61,398 bases of DNA from a virus, in IMG/VR virus record IMGVR_UViG_3300046522_000215, positions 1 through 61,398 of that record; one strand, given 5' to 3'. The first letter of the stretch is position 1; the number at the start of each line of letters is the position of its first letter. Shown piece by piece: positions 8,647 through 16,235 of the stretch. A program made the position numbers and the translations under genes. The notes under the pieces were generated by a model that worked only from the letters and a program-made list of their open reading frames with translations, searched no databases and was not told the DNA's origin.

Positions 8647-9741
8647 TCACGCGCCGAACATTGGCAGTTGCCCTGCGGAATTCCTATTGCCCTTCTCGTG
8701 GTTGCACTTTCTGCATGCGCATTGAACGTTCGAATACAGGTGCCCACCGCCCTTCGAGAGTGGCACTCGATGATCGAGTTCCGGCGCGTTCGTCGTCTGC
8801 CCACCCATGCGCTTACGAGGCGTTCTCTTTCCACATATCTGGCATCGCCAACCATCGCGCTCGAATACCTTGATGCGATTGACTGGCTCATAAGCGACGC
8901 CAGCCTTCTTGGCGCGCTTCCGATGGGAACTCGATCCACTTGCCCTTCGACTCAATCGCTTAGCGCATGCATCACTACAGAAGACGTTCCGCTTATCCCC
9001 GTAGGTCGGCGTGAACGTCGCTGAACAGCACTTGCATGCCCGCGGCAGCTTTGACCCGCACTTAGCGACGTTCCTTGCCAACTCCTTCGTGTTTGCTAAT
9101 GCCTTGCGACAGGCGTCTGAGCACACAGGGGCGTTGATGTGCTTTGCCGTGAAGCTGCTGCCACATTGGGCGCAGGCCTTGAAGTGGACCGTGCATGTCG
9201 GACCAGGGCCATCACAGTCCTCTCGGTGCCACGCTTTAATGTCAGCGAAGGCGCATCGGCGTGAGCAGTACTTGCTGCCCTGCCCGTCTGTGTTGTGGCG
9301 CTTGTTCTTGTATTGCTTGCCGCACCCACGACAAACGCATGCACTACCATGCCTCTTCTTCGAATCCGGGTATCGTTTCAGCGTTTGCGCGCGCCAATTG
9401 CAGGATGTTGAGCAGTACTTGCGTGCGCGCTCAGCCTTAAAGGAAGTGCTACAGCAGGCGCACACGAACTCGCGCTCGCCGGCCGGCACCCACTCTTTGC
9501 CATTCGCTCGGCACTTGCACTGGTCGCTACAGTACCTCTTCGGCGACCCGGCGGCGATCACTAGCGGGATGTCGGCACCGCAATGCGCGCAAGGCCGAAT
9601 CCGATCGCCTAAGTGCCTGCCAGCCTGCCGATCGCGGCAGGCAGCGCAGAACTTTCCCGGCCTTCCGGACTTGAAGAATTTGGTGATGATGTTGCCGCAT
9701 GCGCACAAGGGTGCGGCGAGGGTATAATCGCTACCAGCCAT
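8647..9741 (-). CDS. HNH endonuclease with a tandem array of CxxC zinc-knuckle units
   Basis: The 364-residue protein has two parts. Residues about 1-255 hold at least six successive cysteine units of the form CxxC followed 15-20 residues later by YCSxxC or FCSxxC (for example PCAHCG...YCSDQC, CRGCG...YCSRRC, CAQCG...VCSDAC). The C-terminus (about 285-355) is an HNH nuclease with WRCQICG, ELDHRVPLSKGGG and CRKCNHEKGN. It lies between two packaging genes, which suggests a homing endonuclease inserted into the terminase operon. The knuckle array probably binds DNA. A short intergenic region with a TATAAT box precedes it. Confidence 0.85.
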   Translation of the reverse strand: MAGSDYTLAAPLCACGNIITKFFKSGRPGKFCAACRDRQAGRHLGDRIRPCAHCGADIPLVIAAGSPKRYCSDQCKCRANGKEWVPAGEREFVCACCSTSFKAERARKYCSTSCNWRAQTLKRYPDSKKRHGSACVCRGCGKQYKNKRHNTDGQGSKYCSRRCAFADIKAWHREDCDGPGPTCTVHFKACAQCGSSFTAKHINAPVCSDACRKALANTKELARNVAKCGSKLPRACKCCSATFTPTYGDKRNVFCSDACAKRLSRRASGSSSHRKRAKKAGVAYEPVNRIKVFERDGWRCQICGKRTPRKRMGGQTTNAPELDHRVPLSKGGGHLYSNVQCACRKCNHEKGNRNSAGQLPMFGA

Positions 9742-9798
9742 GAATGACTCCGAAATAGTCAGATTGGTCAGAGGCCGGCACCGTGTTAGCGCACGTGT

Positions 9799-9838
9799 CG
9801 GCCTTGCTGTTCATATTATACGGCCCTACTGTTCATAT
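9799..9838. repeat. Two 18-bp direct repeats, 22-bp period
   Basis: The units 9799-9816 and 9821-9838 share 16 of 18 bases and both contain CTGTTCATAT. They flank a perfect minus-strand -10 box at 9815-9820. The repeats could be binding sites for a regulator of the terminase genes, or the result of a local duplication. Confidence 0.6.
9815..9820 (-). promoter_or_regulatory. Candidate -10 box of a promoter for the packaging genes
   Basis: The minus strand reads TATAAT exactly, about 75 bases before the ATG of the cysteine-array HNH gene. No good -35 box is found at 16-18 bp (TGTATA at 17 bp), so the promoter would need an activator, for which the overlapping direct repeats are candidates. Not more than a candidate. 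Confidence 0.35.
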
Positions 9839-9851
9839 ATACAGCACTTCT

Positions 9852-10166
9852 TCAGCAGGTCGGCCATCCGTCAAGCCCAATCACTGGGCGCCGCTTCTTC
9901 CCCGACTCTTCCACGGTCTTCTTCTTATGGCACTCGCTGTTGATGCACTGAAGGTTACTTTCAGAATCTATCTGCGCCTTCGTCCATCCCAACCGCTGGG
10001 CCTTCGCTTTACTCACGATGTGATCAACCTCAGTGCCGAGGCATACTCGCCCATCTCGGCGGCATGGCTGGCAGATGCCGCCGTCGCGCGCCAACACCAC
10101 CTTCCTGACCCGGTCCCACTCTGCGCCATAGCCGCGCGCATGTCGCGACTCTTTGCTCCAGCTCAC
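9852..10166 (-). CDS. HNH endonuclease of the packaging module
   Basis: The 104-residue protein is a compact HNH nuclease: ICQPCRRDGR (zinc pair), EVDHIVSKAKAQ (the D-H of the motif), and NLQCINSECHKKKT (second zinc pair and H). Small HNH proteins next to terminase genes, like HK97 gp74, support terminase cleavage of the packaging site. The position next to TerS/TerL fits that role. The start overlaps the upstream stop by 4 bases. Confidence 0.85.
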   Translation of the reverse strand: MSWSKESRHARGYGAEWDRVRKVVLARDGGICQPCRRDGRVCLGTEVDHIVSKAKAQRLGWTKAQIDSESNLQCINSECHKKKTVEESGKKRRPVIGLDGWPTC

Positions 10167-10852
10167 GCCCTCCGCCTAGCCCTGCCCTGCGTCGCAGGAG
10201 TGCGCTCAGGCGAGATGGATGGGCATACGTGGTATCCGCTGCCTGATGGAGCGCGGGTGTAGGTTTGGTTCATGTGGATTGTGGCGCTCGCACCAGCCGC
10301 CATTGCATTACCCACCAGCGCCGCAATCGTCATCCCTTGATAGATGTTCGCAGCCGCGCCGCTTGCACTCGCCGCGCCGACTCCGAACGCGATAGTCGTG
10401 TCGGTCGTCGTTGAAGCGATCGTTGCCGCCAGCCCGCCAGCAGATGCCGCACCTGTGCCGCACGAAACTGTCACGTTGCGCTGCACCGAGGCCGATACAC
10501 CAGCAGCCGCCGCCGCGCCGACCGAGCATGCAACCGTTGTTCCTGCCACGCCAGACTGGTACGTGATCGTGACCGGCGATCCAATGTCGATCCCGTTTTC
10601 CGCAATCTGCCCGGTTGCGGTGTACGTGCCGTCAGCAGCGGGAATGAAGACGCTCGTGCCGTCCTCGTACATGAACAGCGAGCCGCTTGCGGGCCAAGTC
10701 AGCAGGCGAAGCTTGTATTCTTTGTTGTCGTCGGCCGGCGTGTCGAGATTGCGAATCGCGCTGCCGGCGGGGATCAATGATCCTTTGATGCCGATGTGCG
10801 AAGTCCCGCAGATGCGCCGACCGCTAGCACGCTGATTCAGGTTGCGCAGCAT
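10163..10852 (-). CDS. Probable virion protein with Ala/Gly-rich 22-residue repeats (B)
   Basis: The 229-residue protein has an N-terminal domain (about residues 1-100) followed by four tandem units of about 22 residues with pattern TTxAxxVGAAxAAGxxAxI (for example TTVACSVGAAAAAGVSASVQ, TTIAFGVGAASASGAAANI). The same unit recurs in the neighbouring upstream gene. It lies upstream of the terminase genes with other virion-like proteins. I infer a structural surface protein; no enzyme motif is visible. Confidence 0.65.
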   Translation of the reverse strand: MLRNLNQRASGRRICGTSHIGIKGSLIPAGSAIRNLDTPADDNKEYKLRLLTWPASGSLFMYEDGTSVFIPAADGTYTATGQIAENGIDIGSPVTITYQSGVAGTTVACSVGAAAAAGVSASVQRNVTVSCGTGAASAGGLAATIASTTTDTTIAFGVGAASASGAAANIYQGMTIAALVGNAMAAGASATIHMNQTYTRAPSGSGYHVCPSISPERTPATQGRARRRA

Positions 10853-11979
10853 TATGCAAACATCTCGCAGTACACGGCATCATCGACCGCAGCAGCAGCG
10901 CGGACCGAGATGTCGAGCTTGCCCGCAGCGCGCGCAATTCCAGGCGAAAGGCGTGCATTCGCATCCGTGGTGCCGGTGCCGTCTACGGGCGTGATGCCGA
11001 CCATCGAGCCAATCCGGCCCGCTGGCGTCCAAGTCCAATACACGGCGGTCGCGGGCAGCAGCGTGCCGGTGTTGTTGATCAACTGGTCCGACTGAACGAA
11101 GGTGCCGAACGCAGCACTCAAACCAGCGGCGGCGGCGTTGCCGACTACACATGCAACCGTCGTGCTAGGAGTTCCGTTCGTGATCGTTGCCGCCGAACCC
11201 GCAGCAATCGCATTGCCGATCGACCCAGCGATTACCGTGCTTTTCTGGATCGATGCAGTTGCGCCTGCTGCTGCGGCAGCGCCGACTGTGCAAGCGATTG
11301 TGGTGCTGGGCGCGTAATAATAATCCTCACCGCCAGCAGCGTCCGTGATAACGAGGTTATCTACCGGAACATACGTGCCTGCGCCCGTAAAGTACGGGCC
11401 AGCCATGCCACTGGTCAAAGTGGAATCGGTGACAACGGCAGTCGCGTAAGCTGCCGACACGCTGTTGTCCGCAGTTGCGGGGCGCGCGTCGCTATTGAGC
11501 CATGCGCGCGCCTCGATGGTGGTTCCGACCCGCTTGAACTCGGAGTGGATAACATCGCTTGGCGCGGGGGTGAATGCGTAACTGGCCGATGTGGCGATGA
11601 TCGTGGTTCCGCCCTGGTACTTCCCAATCACCATGCGCAGGCCGGTGTTGTTGGTCTCAAGGCGGATTCGGTACGAGTCGGTGTTGCCATCCGTGCTTGA
11701 CGCTGCACACAGAATCGCACCTTGGCTTGCAAACGCCCCGCTCGTCAGGGATGCGACGCGATGGGCATGGCGCACTGCCTGATTGGTAATCGCGCCGATG
11801 GTCGTATTGACCGCCCAACTCTGGTTCGCATTACTGAAAAACGCCTGCGTGCCCTGAATCGCTGTCGTACTGGTGGCGGCGTAGGTGTAGACGCGGAACG
11901 CGAGGGTCGGGTCGTTGAACTGCGGCGCAACGACGTTGGTCGTCAGACCCTCAAAGTTACTGTTGTATAGGACGGTCAT
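10852..11979 (-). CDS. Probable virion protein with lectin-like fold and Ala/Gly repeats (A)
   Basis: The 375-residue protein has a beta-rich N-terminal domain (about residues 1-215) resembling laminin-G/concanavalin-like carbohydrate-binding domains (HSEFKRVGTTIEARAWLN). Three Ala/Gly-rich 22-residue repeats follow at about 222-290 (TTIACTVGAAAAAGATASIQ and relatives), then a short C-terminal domain. Stop and start of the next gene overlap (TAATG). A role in surface binding is inferred from composition. Confidence 0.6.
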   Translation of the reverse strand: MTVLYNSNFEGLTTNVVAPQFNDPTLAFRVYTYAATSTTAIQGTQAFFSNANQSWAVNTTIGAITNQAVRHAHRVASLTSGAFASQGAILCAASSTDGNTDSYRIRLETNNTGLRMVIGKYQGGTTIIATSASYAFTPAPSDVIHSEFKRVGTTIEARAWLNSDARPATADNSVSAAYATAVVTDSTLTSGMAGPYFTGAGTYVPVDNLVITDAAGGEDYYYAPSTTIACTVGAAAAAGATASIQKSTVIAGSIGNAIAAGSAATITNGTPSTTVACVVGNAAAAGLSAAFGTFVQSDQLINNTGTLLPATAVYWTWTPAGRIGSMVGITPVDGTGTTDANARLSPGIARAAGKLDISVRAAAAVDDAVYCEMFA

Positions 11980-11991
11980 TAGGCGGCCCGA

Positions 11992-13119
11992 TCAAGCTGT
12001 GCGGAGAAAAAACAGGTTGCTGCTCTGGCTGGGTGCCAACACGAAGCCCTTGAGTGCCGCCACGTACTTGAATCTGTTGTTCAGGCCCGAAGCGGGCGTT
12101 GCAGGAACCGTTCCGGTGGTCGGGTGGATGGCGATATCCCACACGTTGCTGATGTTCGACGGAGTGGCGGCGTAGACACGCCCGGCGTTCGACATGCCGC
12201 AGTAAAAGAGGTATTTATCGATGTTCGGCTCGTAATCCATCCCCGAGTACATGAGCGGCGCGGCGTTAGTTCCGACTGTCGGCTCGCTTTGGAACGCGGT
12301 TTTCCCGGCGCTGGCGTTGAACGTGATGATGGTCTGTGCGCCAGTCGCCTCGTTGATCTTGCAGGCCAGCATGCCGAGTTCTGGATTGTTGCCGTTGCCG
12401 TCACCGAACTGCAGGTTGAACAGGTGCCCGCGCAGGCTGTCGTAGCAAATCGGCGTACGGACATACTGAGCGAGCGAGAACACGGTGTAATCGTTGGTGG
12501 CCTGATTCCACCGTTTTGCCGTGAAGCCACCTGTGCCCCACACGTTGCCATTGGGGCAGGACACCGCTCCGGTGTATCCGCCCGTCATATCAGGCCACGT
12601 GCCTGCGGCGTCCCAAGTATTCGTGTCAGGGTTGAATCCATCCACGACCGGCGCGCTGTTGCCGTTGGTGTAGTAGCCCCATAGCGTGAACACCATAAAT
12701 CGATTGCGCTGCGCGCACCAGTGCAGCGACGAATACGTGTGGCGCGCAGCAGGTGTGCCGTCAGGGTAGTAGGACACATTGTCCTGCACGGATGTCGATG
12801 CGGCGCGACGTATTACCCACCCATTGACTCCCTGCGACGCAGGATTGTCGAGTCCGATGTCAATCATGGCGCTGCGGTTGTCGTGCCCATCACCGTGTCC
12901 GCTCACCAGATGGGACCACAGTTCGGTGCCTCGCTGCGCCAGGCCGCCGAACGAGTCGATATGCGCACCGCCAGCGCCGGACGTGTTGGGGATCTCGATC
13001 CACGTATTTAACGGCTGTCCAGCGAGCCATGCAGGCAGCGCAGCACTAGGCGCAGCGCGACCGCAATACAGGGTCGCCCCGCTCGCAGCGGAATACGTCG
13101 AATTTGCTGGCGTCGCCAC
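11992..13119 (-). CDS. Kelch-like beta-propeller virion protein
   Basis: The 375-residue protein reads like a galactose-oxidase/kelch propeller, with repeated blades containing W, G and aromatic pairs (ELWSHLVSGHGDGHDN, HTYSSLHWCAQRNRFMVF, NTWDAAGTWPDMTGGYTGA). Such proteins occur as accessory virion or fibre-associated proteins. The start is GTG at 13119 with no clear ribosome binding site. A 13-codon leader with a strong one ends 4 bases upstream, so translation may be coupled. Confidence 0.65.
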   Translation of the reverse strand: MATPANSTYSAASGATLYCGRAAPSAALPAWLAGQPLNTWIEIPNTSGAGGAHIDSFGGLAQRGTELWSHLVSGHGDGHDNRSAMIDIGLDNPASQGVNGWVIRRAASTSVQDNVSYYPDGTPAARHTYSSLHWCAQRNRFMVFTLWGYYTNGNSAPVVDGFNPDTNTWDAAGTWPDMTGGYTGAVSCPNGNVWGTGGFTAKRWNQATNDYTVFSLAQYVRTPICYDSLRGHLFNLQFGDGNGNNPELGMLACKINEATGAQTIITFNASAGKTAFQSEPTVGTNAAPLMYSGMDYEPNIDKYLFYCGMSNAGRVYAATPSNISNVWDIAIHPTTGTVPATPASGLNNRFKYVAALKGFVLAPSQSSNLFFLRTA

Positions 13120-13122
13120 GAA

Positions 13123-13164
13123 TTACGAAGCGGTCAGGGTGTTGCGTTGATCGGAATTCTTCAT
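13123..13164 (-). CDS. Thirteen-codon leader peptide MKNSDQRNTLTAS
   Basis: ATG at 13164 is preceded at 9 bases by AAGGAG (13174-13179), the best ribosome binding site in the neighbourhood. The frame stops 4 bases before the GTG of the propeller gene. It may serve to load ribosomes for that gene by termination-reinitiation. It is in frame with and inside the 3' end of the HNH gene. Confidence 0.4.
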   Translation of the reverse strand: MKNSDQRNTLTAS

Positions 13165-13758
13165 GGTCTTACTCTCCTTCGAGGGCATATCGGGCCAATG
13201 CCGATTGCCCTTTGAAACGTTCTCGTACCAAGGGATCACTGCCAAGTTGTCGTGCGTGTGCAGGCCGCAAACAAGCCGCGAGCGGAGAGGAACAACATGG
13301 TCAACGTGGTGCTCGACGCCAGTAATCCTTGTCCGAAGTTGAGCCAATTCGTAGATTTCAGCGATGAAGAAGCTGTTTGACCATGCGGGGACTGCCATGC
13401 GGCGCGCCGCTTTTCGCTTGGCGCAGTAGGCATTGACCTTGTCGGGGTTGTCGCGCTTCCACTGGGCCGCTCGCTCGCGCCTCACGGGGCCGTCCGTAGC
13501 GTAATCAGCCTTCTTTTTAGCGGAGATAACTTCGCGGTTCGCCTCTCTGTACGCCTTCCGCTGGGCCGCATAATGCTCGCGATTTTCCTCTCGCCAGGCC
13601 AAATTCTTTTCAGCCACACGTACTTTGTTGACGGCAACCCACGCCAACTCCTGCGCCTTTTTGCGATCACCATTCTTGATCGCCCAAGCCTTTTTGTAGG
13701 CTTGGATTGCGGGCTTGTTGGCGAGGTAATACGCCTGCATCGCCTCTTTCGAACTCAT
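13123..13758 (-). CDS. HNH homing endonuclease inserted among virion genes
   Basis: The 211-residue product has a long basic helical N-terminus rich in Lys, Ala, Arg and Glu (about residues 1-130). The C-terminal HNH region contains HHVDHVVPLRSRLVCGLHTHDNL and WYENVSKGNRH, the pattern of phage homing HNH proteins. It separates two virion genes. Its last 13 codons are in frame with a leader that has its own ribosome binding site, so the original stop may have been lost on insertion. Confidence 0.85.
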   Translation of the reverse strand: MSSKEAMQAYYLANKPAIQAYKKAWAIKNGDRKKAQELAWVAVNKVRVAEKNLAWREENREHYAAQRKAYREANREVISAKKKADYATDGPVRRERAAQWKRDNPDKVNAYCAKRKAARRMAVPAWSNSFFIAEIYELAQLRTRITGVEHHVDHVVPLRSRLVCGLHTHDNLAVIPWYENVSKGNRHWPDMPSKESKTMKNSDQRNTLTAS

Positions 13759-13768
13759 GCGAGCGCGA

Positions 13769-14239
13769 TTAGGAGGCGGTGAGCGTCAGGACATCATTAT
13801 TCGCTGTAGCCCAGTCGATCACCAACTGGCCCGCGACCAGCGAGGCCGAACCGGCGGACGACAGCTCCACGAAGCCGAGCGCGCGCTTGTTCGCGTCCGT
13901 GTCGTCGTAGATGATCCCGTAGGCACCGTTCGCGAAGCCCGAAGCGTCCTGCGCCAGCGTCACGATGTCCGCGCGCAGCTTCGACACGCCCGAGACAGTG
14001 GACCACGTAACGGTTGTTAGCGTTTTCGGCGCGGTGTAGCTGGTGCCCGTCACCGCAACCTGGTTGGTCGCGAAGTTCGTCGTGCCAGTGCCACCCCAAT
14101 GCGGAGCCGCGGTCGCAATCGTCGGCACGGTCGCGGTGGTGACGATGCCCAGCTTGAGCGTGTCCGAACTGAGGTTGAACAGCTTGTTACCGAGGTCGGT
14201 CAGCGCTTGGCTGAACCACTTTACGTCACCTGTTGCCAT
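13769..14239 (-). CDS. Probable virion structural protein (decoration-like)
   Basis: The 156-residue protein begins MATGDVKWFSQALTDLG and is Thr/Val/Ala-rich with beta-type composition (TSYTAPKTLTTVTWS, NDVLTLTAS). This resembles small virion proteins of phages that carry several decoration or appendage genes. It is the first virion-type gene of the leftward late block upstream of terminase. The specific role is unknown. Confidence 0.6.
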   Translation of the reverse strand: MATGDVKWFSQALTDLGNKLFNLSSDTLKLGIVTTATVPTIATAAPHWGGTGTTNFATNQVAVTGTSYTAPKTLTTVTWSTVSGVSKLRADIVTLAQDASGFANGAYGIIYDDTDANKRALGFVELSSAGSASLVAGQLVIDWATANNDVLTLTAS

Positions 14240-14248
14240 GGTTACTCC

Positions 14249-14557
14249 TTAGTTAATGTTCGTATGCGGGGCATCGCCCCACCTGACCGCCCCGCGAAAA
14301 ATCATCGGCGGACACTTGCGATCCACCGGGGACGGCGGCTTGTAGCTGATCAAGCGAATACCGGAGTGCGGCATGTGCTCGACGTAGAGAAAATGGGGAA
14401 AACTGCCTGAGTCTGATTTGCGGACTGCGAGGTAATGGCGGTGCGTCGTGCGACCGTGCCGCCGGAAAAATAGGGCGACCGCGAAGAAAAGGCAATTCGT
14501 GCGCGGCCAGCCGTGGGTTAGGTGGCGCCACCAGCGGTCGATTGCTGCGGCGAGCAT
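14249..14557 (-). CDS. Conserved phage protein of unknown function
   Basis: The 102-residue protein carries the recognisable pattern HGWPRTNCLFFAVALFFRRHGR, then HFLYVEHM, GIRLISY and CPPMIFRGAVRWGD, seen in small proteins of betaproteobacterial phages. There is one hydrophobic segment near residues 20-35. It ends 10 bases before the first virion gene, so it sits at the early/late boundary. Confidence 0.65.
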   Translation of the reverse strand: MLAAAIDRWWRHLTHGWPRTNCLFFAVALFFRRHGRTTHRHYLAVRKSDSGSFPHFLYVEHMPHSGIRLISYKPPSPVDRKCPPMIFRGAVRWGDAPHTNIN

Positions 14558-14558
14558 T

Positions 14559-14786
14559 TCAAGCTCTAGCCAGCAGTTGGCGCACCATCACATCAATCCC
14601 CTGCCCAGCCTCGCCGCAGCCATTGGCGCACAGCATCGCCTTAGCCCGCTCGTTCTCGGCAAGCACGTTGGCGATCGCGTCGAGTGCCTCGGGATTTGCC
14701 ACGATGGCGGTCATTGCGGGATCGGTGCCGAGGACGGCGCGGACGATCTGGTCGCGGTATTCGAGGTGCGGCGGTTTGCGGTTCAC
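14559..14786 (-). CDS. Small hypothetical protein
   Basis: The 75-residue product starts with GTG at 14786, 5 bases after AAGGG. The longer frame to 14810 lacks a better site. It is a helical Ala-rich protein (NPEALDAIANVLAENERAKA) with two cysteines (LCANGCGE). The function is unknown. It is tightly packed between neighbours. Confidence 0.6.
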   Translation of the reverse strand: MNRKPPHLEYRDQIVRAVLGTDPAMTAIVANPEALDAIANVLAENERAKAMLCANGCGEAGQGIDVMVRQLLARA

Positions 14787-14787
14787 A

Positions 14788-14913
14788 TCAACCCTTGTAC
14801 GGCCAGCCATTCAATGCCAGTGAGGCACGCAAAGATGCGCGGCGGCCCAGGATCGCCCGATAGCCGCAGTAGTTCAGCCAGAGTCGGATCAGGTAGGGGC
14901 GGCGCTTTATCAT
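14788..14913 (-). CDS. Tiny basic protein
   Basis: ATG at 14913 overlaps the previous stop by 4 bases (ATGA), giving 41 residues rich in Arg, Leu and Tyr (MIKRRPYLIRLWLNYCGYRA). Position and coupling support it as a real gene. The function is unknown. Confidence 0.5.
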   Translation of the reverse strand: MIKRRPYLIRLWLNYCGYRAILGRRASLRASLALNGWPYKG

Positions 14914-15080
14914 GCGCCGCCAATGCCTTCCATTCGGCGAAGTGCTGCGGCCACCTTTGCCTGAGCCTCTGCCATTTCCCCTTTGATGCGGCGGATGTCG
15001 GCGCGCGTCTGGCAGTCAACCTTGATGGCGTTGGCAAGTAGGCGCGCATAAGGCAATCCGCCGCAGTTGCAATCACTCAT
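14910..15080 (-). CDS. Small helical protein
   Basis: The 56-residue product (MSDCNCGGLPYARLLANAIK...) is predicted mostly helical with a coiled-coil-like half (IRRIKGEMAEAQAKVAAAL). It is the first gene after a terminator and overlaps the next start by 4 bases. The function is unknown. Confidence 0.55.
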   Translation of the reverse strand: MSDCNCGGLPYARLLANAIKVDCQTRADIRRIKGEMAEAQAKVAAALRRMEGIGGA

Positions 15081-15096
15081 CGCGCACCTCAGTTAT

Positions 15097-15129
15097 AAAA
15101 ACGCCCAGCCGCATCGCTGCGGGCCGGGC
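15097..15129 (-). terminator. Intrinsic terminator
   Basis: On the minus strand GCCCGGCCCGCA and TGCGGCTGGGC form a long GC stem capped by GCGA, then GTTTTTATAA. It ends the unit containing the secreted 78-residue protein (stop at 15159) and precedes the small genes at 15080 and below. Confidence 0.85.
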
Positions 15130-15158
15130 AAAGTTCCCTGCTAGGGGACGGAGATTCG

Positions 15159-15395
15159 TTACAAGCAATACTTCGGATTCGGCTTGCGCTTCAGTTCGTC
15201 CGCCTGCCGCAGCGCCAGCGCTTCCAGCTTCGCCAATTGGTCCATGATGGCTTTCTGCGCCGCCTTGGTGATCATTGCGCAGCCGGATTCGCAAGTGGTC
15301 GCGTCCTCTTCGCTCATGGCGATGATTTGCTGAGGCTCGGCAGCGGTTGCTGCGGTGCTGGTCAGCAGGAGGGCTAGGGCGAGCTTGGCGAACAT
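15159..15395 (-). CDS. Small secreted protein with signal peptide
   Basis: The 78-residue product begins MFAKLALALLLTSTAATAAEP, a clear signal peptide with cleavage after ATA-A. A short charged helical mature part follows, with cysteines CESGC and a C-terminal KYC. GGGAG lies 5 bases before the ATG. A periplasmic or envelope role is inferred. It may be a lysogeny-related or lysis-accessory factor. Confidence 0.65.
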   Translation of the reverse strand: MFAKLALALLLTSTAATAAEPQQIIAMSEEDATTCESGCAMITKAAQKAIMDQLAKLEALALRQADELKRKPNPKYCL

Positions 15396-15465
15396 GGATG
15401 CTCCCGTTGCGTGGGTTGTGGTGTCCGGCGCTGATCTCCGGAATTCCTTGGTAGGCAGTAATGGT

Positions 15466-15702
15466 TCATTTACAAATCAACCCGTGGGCATCATCGACCA
15501 TTACCCACATCAGCACTGCGCATTCACCACACGGCTGCGGACTGCCAGCTTGGAGCGCGACTCCCAAACTCACTGACGCTGTTTCCGGCGCCCAATCCGC
15601 ATGCGTGTGGCGCCTCGTTTCGTGAGGCAGTCGGCACAACTGGTGCGCACCAAGAGAGATCCTCGCCGTGCGGGATTGCAGAGGACGAGGACATATGTTC
15701 AT
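15466..15702 (-). CDS. Doubtful small open frame
   Basis: A 78-codon frame (MNICPRPLQS... ending CGECAVLMWVMVDDAHGLICK) on the coding strand of the operon. The C-terminal half looks protein-like, but there is no ribosome binding site before 15702 and the N-terminal half is Arg/His-rich like random GC-rich sequence. It is kept because the gap would otherwise hold no gene. Confidence 0.3.
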   Translation of the reverse strand: MNICPRPLQSRTARISLGAHQLCRLPHETRRHTHADWAPETASVSLGVALQAGSPQPCGECAVLMWVMVDDAHGLICK

Positions 15703-15934
15703 GCTGGTTGCAGCGTTCCAGCGTCGGTTAAAGCGCGCGGCTTGTGGCGGCGCCCGACTGTTGTCCTGCTAACTTGTCGCGTGGTCGTAGGCTGATTGAT
15801 GCGCTAAGGCGTCGCCAGTGCCAAGCTACCCGCTGCCCGATGGCTAATTACGCGGTAAGCCGCCTTCGTAATCAACCGGGAGGTTATCTGTCCCGGCTGG
15901 CCTCTTGCGAGGGCTTCAAGTCCCAAACGGGAAC
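15703..15934. other. Non-coding gap with inverted repeats
   Basis: No convincing gene is seen. The stretch contains GCGG-TAAG-CCGC (hairpin), CCGGGA/TCCCGG separated by 9 bases, and TCCC-AAAC-GGGA. The repeats could be processing or terminator-like hairpins, but none is followed by a T run. A tRNA was looked for and not found. Confidence 0.4.
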
Positions 15935-16081
15935 TTATTCTTTCGCTTCCTCAACCGCCCTGCGCGCCTCAATCTTTGAATGCCGGAAGCAGTTCACCAA
16001 GCAGAACACGAAGCCGTCGATGCCGGTCGGGATCGCTTGCGGGATCGGCTGGACTGGATCGGATGGCTGCGGGATTTTCAT
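15935..16081 (-). CDS. Small hypothetical protein
   Basis: The 48-residue product (MKIPQPSDPVQPIPQAIPTG...) has a Pro-rich N-terminus and a helical C-terminus (SKIEARRAVEEAKE). The ATG overlaps the preceding stop by 4 bases. The function is unknown. Confidence 0.55.
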   Translation of the reverse strand: MKIPQPSDPVQPIPQAIPTGIDGFVFCLVNCFRHSKIEARRAVEEAKE

Positions 16082-16233
16082 TCTGCATTCACATCGTCAT
16101 TGCAGCGCTCAAGGTGCCATCCGAGCTGCCTGCGCACTTCTTCGACGGTCAGCGGTGGTTCGTCATCCGGCTCGGGCGCGCGGTCATCGAACTGACGAAC
16201 CTTGCGCTTGTCAGTCGGGACCGGGGTTTGCAT
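16078..16233 (-). CDS. Small protein with EEVRRQLGWHLE motif
   Basis: The start MQTPVPTDKRKVRQF gives 51 residues. The C-terminal EEVRRQLGWHLE closely matches EEIRRQLSWHLE of the product at 32482-32655 on the other arm (10 of 12 residues). This suggests a shared small module duplicated between the two early operons. The function is unknown. Confidence 0.6.
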   Translation of the reverse strand: MQTPVPTDKRKVRQFDDRAPEPDDEPPLTVEEVRRQLGWHLERCNDDVNAE

Positions 16234-16235
16234 GG

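Noticed and set aside
14783-15076. Open frame of 97 codons in the leftward operon
   Set aside because: Two small coupled genes (14910-15080 and 14788-14913) in other frames explain the DNA better, with ATGA overlaps.
15703-15934. tRNA gene in the gap
   Set aside because: GGGCTTCAAGTCCC looked like a T arm, but the bases at the stem edges do not pair as needed and no acceptor stem is found.
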